Of a stretch of DNA of 64,000 bases, positions 59,713-64,000 are shown piece after piece; position 1 is the stretch's first letter, and each line of letters begins with the position of its first letter. This DNA comes from Blastopirellula sediminis (lineage in GTDB: Bacteria > Planctomycetota > Planctomycetia > Pirellulales > Pirellulaceae). The DNA is taken from contig NZ_JAJKFT010000004.1 of assembly GCF_020966755.1 (NCBI RefSeq), positions 1,364,001 to 1,428,000 of the forward strand, written 5' to 3'. The position numbers and the translations under genes were made by a program. The notes under the pieces were generated by a model. That model saw nothing but the letters and a program-made list of their open reading frames with translations. It had not been told where the DNA came from and made no database searches.

Positions 59713-61836
59713 CTAATCTTCCATGACATTTGATTTTGCATAATTCTCCAGCGGCAAATTTGGATGTCGGGTTCCTTCTTCGTCATCCCACCGTAATACG
59801 CTTTTCAAATACTCCGCTTCCCGGCTATTGGCCCAGTTGGCGAGGATTTGAACGATATGCTCGCGGGATTTGACGGGATCGACAAATTGCATGTCGACGC
59901 CCCAATCACCAGCATAAATCCCGGCCAGCATCCAGTGAGATTTCAAACCCAGTTCCAACTGATCCGTCTTTTCGCTCAGCAGCGCTTCGTAAACTTCGAT
60001 CGCTCGCGCGGCGTCTTTGGCGACGACAAGCGAATACTGAGCTTCGATCAGCTGCTGGTAAGGTTCGTAAATCAAATTCGCTTTGCACTCATTCGCTTTT
60101 TCCAGCGACTCGCGGTAGGCGTCGGCGTATTTTTCGCCGCCATCCTGGCCGGCCAGGTTAAATTGAGCTGACGCGAGCCAGGCGTGAGCCATCGCGTTTT
60201 CCGGATCGTAAATCAGCGCCGAGCCAAATTTTCGTTCCGCCCGATCCAAGTAAGGCTTCGCCTGCGGGTCGCCAAGGTTGAAGGCCAAGGCTTGCTCGAG
60301 TTGTCCGAGCCCCGACAAGATTTCTCGCGAGGCGCGAAGATTCTCGGAAAGGGGCGCCGAAAACGCTTTGGCCATGTTTTCGTCCTGGTCCAAGCGGTCA
60401 TACGCTTCGGCCATGCCGTCATTGACCCCCAGCGCGTCGAGTTCTCCCTTGGCCGACTTCAGCAGCTTTTCGGTGACGGTCTGAATCAAGCTATTCATCG
60501 CCGTATCGTTGGTCGGAGGAGCGCTCTGCATCGCCGCTCCAACGGCCTGGGCTTCGGCCAACGCCTGGTTGTCGAGCCGTCGAAAAAGCGACGACTTCAA
60601 TTGCGACTCTCCCCCTTGGTTTCCTTCTTCTCCCCAAATCACGTAGTCGACGCGGAGATCGTTGGCCAGCTTTTGCATCGCCTCGCCATCGTTCAGATTT
60701 AACGATGCGATCGACTTATACGCTTTCGCCACCGAGCTGGGGTCTTTGACTTCCAAGTCAGGAATCAGACGCAGCTTTTCCTGGATCATGGTCGCGATTT
60801 GGACCTCGGGCATATCGGCGTCGAACTTCATTTTTTCCAACGAAGTGTGGGGCAAGACGGCGACGCTGACGGGAGCGACTTCCAATCCTACTTTTTGCCC
60901 ACTTTTGGCGGCGAGCAGGTCGTCTTTCGTAATGACGTCCATCTTCGTGTAGGGGACCTCGGTCCGTTCGGCTTCCGCAAGCATCGTCTTAACGACGTCG
61001 TCTTGGCTGAGATCGAGGAAGACGCCGCCGGTCTTCGAGCAGAGGACGCTCATGAAAGGACGCGTCGCCTTTACGGCCGCCGTTTCATAGGAAGTTTTCA
61101 GCTTCTCGTTTTTCCCGTTGTTGTTCTGAAAACCGCTGCTGCAAAGGATGCTGTGAATGGTTGCATCCAATCCTTTCGCTTGCTTGATCAGATCGTCATC
61201 CGAGTAAACGCGCTTGGCGCCGTTTTTGTTGAAACCGACCGGATACGGAGGAGCGTCGCCGAAGAGAATCACCCAGTGCAAAACGCCTGGCGTGGTGTCC
61301 CAGGCCAGCGACTTGAACGCGTCGTTCAGGCCGAGATCAACGGCCTCTTCAAAGTAAGGTTCTCCCGACTCGGTAGCCGTGACGGCCAAGGCTTTCTTCA
61401 ACACGTCGATGTCGCTGGTAAACTGACCGCCAATCGGCAGCGTCACGGCGCCGGACCGCGAGTTGACGTCGCGATAAACGACCAGGCCGAACGAGATCAG
61501 CGTTTGATCGTCTTTGTGGCGCTGCAAATCGCTGACCATATTCGGAAGCGAACCAAGCACTCCTTGAATGTCCTGTCCCATGCTGTCGGTCCCGTCGATG
61601 ACGAAGGCGATTTGCAGTCGCTGCTCGCGCGTGCCGACATTGTCCAGAAAACTTCGTTGCATCAAGCTGCGCGACTTGATGCGGGCCGAGCGGGAGACGT
61701 CGAATACCGAACTCAAGACGGCGCCGGCGTTGACCCCGCTCGATTTTTCCTTCGCCGCGCCAGGCGTCTGCAGGCAAGCGACCAGCGTCGTCGTCAGCAG
61801 CAGGCAAATCGTCGCTTTAAGGTTGCGAATGCACAT
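59713..61836 (-). CDS. vWA-domain lipoprotein with FlgO/CsgG-like and TPR regions
   Basis: 707-residue protein. The N-terminus has a lipobox-like LVAC (near residues 18-21), suggesting a lipoprotein. A vWA domain (about 70-260) has MIDAS DGTDS near IAFVIDGTDSMGQD. A middle domain (about 330-420, LDLEVKDPSSVAKAY, LANDLRVDYVIWGE) resembles FlgO/CsgG-type proteins. The C-terminal third (about 510-680) is TPR-like. It lies 120 bases downstream of a related exported protein (same strand), and a perfect hairpin separates them. Confidence 0.75.
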   Translation of the reverse strand: MCIRNLKATICLLLTTTLVACLQTPGAAKEKSSGVNAGAVLSSVFDVSRSARIKSRSLMQRSFLDNVGTREQRLQIAFVIDGTDSMGQDIQGVLGSLPNMVSDLQRHKDDQTLISFGLVVYRDVNSRSGAVTLPIGGQFTSDIDVLKKALAVTATESGEPYFEEAVDLGLNDAFKSLAWDTTPGVLHWVILFGDAPPYPVGFNKNGAKRVYSDDDLIKQAKGLDATIHSILCSSGFQNNNGKNEKLKTSYETAAVKATRPFMSVLCSKTGGVFLDLSQDDVVKTMLAEAERTEVPYTKMDVITKDDLLAAKSGQKVGLEVAPVSVAVLPHTSLEKMKFDADMPEVQIATMIQEKLRLIPDLEVKDPSSVAKAYKSIASLNLNDGEAMQKLANDLRVDYVIWGEEGNQGGESQLKSSLFRRLDNQALAEAQAVGAAMQSAPPTNDTAMNSLIQTVTEKLLKSAKGELDALGVNDGMAEAYDRLDQDENMAKAFSAPLSENLRASREILSGLGQLEQALAFNLGDPQAKPYLDRAERKFGSALIYDPENAMAHAWLASAQFNLAGQDGGEKYADAYRESLEKANECKANLIYEPYQQLIEAQYSLVVAKDAARAIEVYEALLSEKTDQLELGLKSHWMLAGIYAGDWGVDMQFVDPVKSREHIVQILANWANSREAEYLKSVLRWDDEEGTRHPNLPLENYAKSNVMED

Positions 61837-61907
61837 TTTACTTACCCTGATTTCGCAGCAGTTTGAATTGGTCGAAGCGGAATTACGTGGCGTCGTGTTC
61901 AGCCAGC

Positions 61908-61937
61908 GGCGTGATCGGCGACGCCGCCGATCACGCC
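61908..61937 (-). other. Stable intergenic hairpin
   Basis: Arms GGCGTGATCGGCG and CGCCGATCACGCC form a perfect 13-bp stem with a 4-base loop. It lies between the two genes of the secreted-protein operon and has no T-run, so it may protect the upstream message or act as partial terminator. Confidence 0.6.
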
Positions 61938-61956
61938 TGACCTTCGAGGTCGGACG

Positions 61957-63333
61957 TTAGTCAATCTTTTTCGCGTCCAGCGGAGTCATCGCCAGGTCTT
62001 CTTCCGCGTTGCCGTTCAAGATGTCCTGGATTTGCTCCCCGGTGCGGTAATACAGCGTCTGGGCGCCCAGAATAATTCCGCGGGTCTTCTTCCCTTTCAT
62101 CGGAAATTCCAGCGTCTTGTCCTTGCGTTCGCCGGTACCGGTGCCGAATTCGGCCTGGGGAAGGCCGCGATCTTTCAATTCGTCATCATCCGGCAGATCA
62201 ATGCCGTCCATGCCAACGGTGTAATAGATCGCAGTAATCATGCCGATTTCCTTCGATGCGCCGAGCGAAGCCGCAACCGACTCAGAACTTGGTACGATCT
62301 TGAATTCGTCGTAGTACTGGGTCGAGGTTGGACGATCGTTGTTATCTCGTTCGATCACGTGCCAGCCAAGGATTTTGCGGCTGCCGCTGTTTCCCTCAAC
62401 ATACCAGTGTCGCCACACTTCCGTGTCTTCTGGTTCTGCACGCACCTTGTCGATCGTGTTGACGCCGTCAACGTAGAGGAGCATGAAGATCGGTTCGTCC
62501 CCTTGATTCTCAACTTTCAGTTGATATGTCTCGTCCGGGTTTAGTTCGACCACATACTGCTTGCCTTGAATGCCGTAGACGGGTTGCGGCTGACGCTCTT
62601 GCCCATCGACGATCACCTTTAGCATGTAGGGAAAGTCGGCGATATCCTGCGGATGTTCCAACTCGTCCTTAATGCGAGCGTATTGCCATTCTTCCCAGCG
62701 ATAGCCTTGTCCGAACGCTTTGGCTCCTTCGAGATCGATCCCGTCGTTGACCAGTTTTCCATTTTCCCAGTGCCGCAACTGCCAACTTGCTCCGCCATAA
62801 GCCATCTTGCTCAAGGTGCGAGTGTCAGTGAAATCCTGCGAATAGGCCGACGAGTTATCGCTCGCGTCGATCATTTCCGCATTGATGAAATCGTGTTGGG
62901 GATTGTTGCCCTCGATAACGCTAATCTGGTTCAGGTTCGCTACTTCGTCGTGCGTCAAAGTTACGATCGCGTCGAGCCCGAGTTTCTTCGAGATGTCCTT
63001 AAGATCATCTGGGTCCGCGATATCCAAACCGCCGCGGGCCTTAATCGCAGAGCGAAGGCTACGCTCTTGGACGACCTGAAACTTGCCTCGATAGGCGCCT
63101 TGGTTCGAGGCACTAACCAGCTTCTTGTAAAGTTCTTGGCTCATTACGGCCCCGCGGGCGCCTAATTCGCCGGTGTTTGATTCGATGTCGCCACGACGAT
63201 TAACGACGTTTGGCATAACAGCGACCCGCCGATACCCCTTATCTACCATCGCTTTCGCGATTTCGTTCGCCTCATCAGCCATGGCGACTCCGCCGATGAC
63301 CAGCGACAGGCAAGCTGCAATTAACGTCTTCAT
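61957..63333 (-). CDS. Exported protein with FlgO/LpoB-like N-terminal domain
   Basis: 458-residue protein. Signal peptide MKTLIAACLSLVIGGVAMA. The N-terminal part (about 20-170, YRRVAVMPNVVNRRGDIESN, LSKKLGLDAIVTLT-type segment) resembles FlgO/LpoB/CsgG proteins. The rest is beta-rich (YGIQGKQYVVELNPDETYQLKVENQ, MLLYVDGVNTID) and resembles a surface or stress-protein module seen in planctomycetes, but I do not recognise the family. The ATG at 63333 is chosen over 63378 because the signal peptide begins there and GGGAG lies upstream. Confidence 0.68.
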   Translation of the reverse strand: MKTLIAACLSLVIGGVAMADEANEIAKAMVDKGYRRVAVMPNVVNRRGDIESNTGELGARGAVMSQELYKKLVSASNQGAYRGKFQVVQERSLRSAIKARGGLDIADPDDLKDISKKLGLDAIVTLTHDEVANLNQISVIEGNNPQHDFINAEMIDASDNSSAYSQDFTDTRTLSKMAYGGASWQLRHWENGKLVNDGIDLEGAKAFGQGYRWEEWQYARIKDELEHPQDIADFPYMLKVIVDGQERQPQPVYGIQGKQYVVELNPDETYQLKVENQGDEPIFMLLYVDGVNTIDKVRAEPEDTEVWRHWYVEGNSGSRKILGWHVIERDNNDRPTSTQYYDEFKIVPSSESVAASLGASKEIGMITAIYYTVGMDGIDLPDDDELKDRGLPQAEFGTGTGERKDKTLEFPMKGKKTRGIILGAQTLYYRTGEQIQDILNGNAEEDLAMTPLDAKKID

Positions 63334-63843
63334 TGGACTACATACTCCCGAAAAGCTGACCGTTTGCTCAATGTTCACGGTGGTGAACTACTTTTGAATG
63401 GGCAAAAGAGATTGGAATGAGACACCTTGGGCGAAAAAATCATCATCCCATAAATTCACCTAGATGCATCACCGCCAGGGGGGATTCACGAAGTGGTTAT
63501 TCCTGGGGGTAAGAGTTGAGTCTATGCCCATCAGCGGAGATTTCCAGGGCAATTTCACGATTTTACTGGAGTTAGGGAGCAAAACGATCGTCTGGCCCCG
63601 CCCGCCGGGGTAATCGTCACCGTCGTTATAGTCCTCCGCAAAACCGTTAACCCACTAACTACACTGGGGAGTTGGGAAACTTCCGGAAGTTCTGGATTAC
63701 GGACCGACTACCCTTAATGCAGGGGACGCCGCGCGCCGAAATATCTTGTGACGGATCGGTGTTCAAACATGTCCCGCCATGAACGCTCGTTCCACTTTCC
63801 AACCCAGTCTGTCGGCATGAAGCCGTTAGGAGAAAGTGCAAGC
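63334..63843. other. Divergent intergenic region
   Basis: 510 bases between the 63333 gene and the partial gene at 63844. It holds GTTCAC/GTGAAC (63373-63388) close to the minus-strand gene and a 14-bp perfect palindrome AACTTCCGGAAGTT (63678-63691) that could be an operator. No clear promoter or RNA. Confidence 0.5.
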
Positions 63844-64000
63844 ATGGATCGCCAAGGATTTCTGACTCGGAGCTCAATCGAGCGATGGCTCACCAAGACT
63901 GCCGGTGCGGCAGCATTGCTCGCAGCCATGATGGGGGAAGCTCCGGCGCAGGAATTGAAACCTGCAATGATCGCTCCCGCGTCTTACAACGCCGCCGCCG
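63844..64000 (+). CDS. Exported protein, N-terminus only (truncated by window)
   Basis: First 52 residues of a secreted protein. TTAGGAGAA lies 10-18 bases before the ATG. A charged start (MDRQGFLTRSSIERWLTK) precedes a hydrophobic region (TAGAAALLAAMMGEAPAQ), typical of a long planctomycete signal peptide with cleavage near APAQ. The remainder lies outside the window, so no function can be given. Confidence 0.7.
   Translation, partial: MDRQGFLTRSSIERWLTKTAGAAALLAAMMGEAPAQELKPAMIAPASYNAAA

Overview
The window looks like a chromosome segment of a planctomycete, probably of the Pirellulaceae (Blastopirellula/Bremerella/Rhodopirellula group). This is inferred from the protein families, not from a marker gene: planctomycete-type cytochrome/DUF1592, DUF1552, DUF1549/DUF1553 and DUF1501 proteins, an ECF sigma factor of the Rhodopirellula/Verrucomicrobium type, and several families of dispersed palindromic repeats. 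I see no rRNA, tRNA, CRISPR array or transposase gene.

Layout. 0-10 kb: the end of an RND efflux pump, glutaminase, a polyferredoxin/FMN electron-transfer pair, a DcaP-type porin and an SLC13 permease. 10-18 kb: a repeat-rich stretch with a transglutaminase, an AAA ATPase carrying a palindromic repeat inside its reading frame, a DinB-like protein flanked by 150-bp repeats, an amidase and a nitrilase. Two 162-bp palindrome-ended elements sit here between convergent genes. 18-22.4 kb: a likely sugar-acid catabolic operon (GntP permease, IlvD/Edd dehydratase, DapA-family lyase). 22.7-28.3 kb: ECF sigma, anti-sigma, DUF1592 and DUF1552 genes. 28.6-37.6 kb: a BASS transporter; a tight three-gene set (RNase J-like metallo-beta-lactamase protein, PD-(D/E)XK nuclease, WYL regulator) followed at once by a candidate structured RNA; two unknown genes; a Na/Ca exchanger; and an FHA-PrsW fusion. 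37.6-50.6 kb: a 12-gene one-strand cluster of the Ter/TerY-P type. It holds two PRTase-like proteins (one with a PELOTA-like tail), a HAD phosphatase, three related vWA proteins, three TerY-like vWA proteins, a PP2C phosphatase, a kinase and a proline-rich beta-helix protein. 51.3-59.2 kb: a BlaI repressor and an M56 (BlaR1-like) protein with a duplicated A-B-A-B extracytoplasmic domain, then a DUF1549/1553-DUF1501 pair and an NHL-repeat protein. 59.7-64 kb: a vWA/TPR lipoprotein, a secreted partner, and the start of another secreted protein.

How the genes work together. The 30-51 kb stretch reads as a stress or defence island. The TerY-P triad (vWA, PP2C, kinase) is known from Ter stress systems and has been associated with anti-phage defence; here its vWA parts are multiplied and joined to a module thought to make a nucleotide-like metabolite. 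The nearby nuclease-nuclease-WYL cassette with its adjoining structured RNA is the best candidate for an undescribed system. All functions are read from sequence motifs; no database search or folding program was run.
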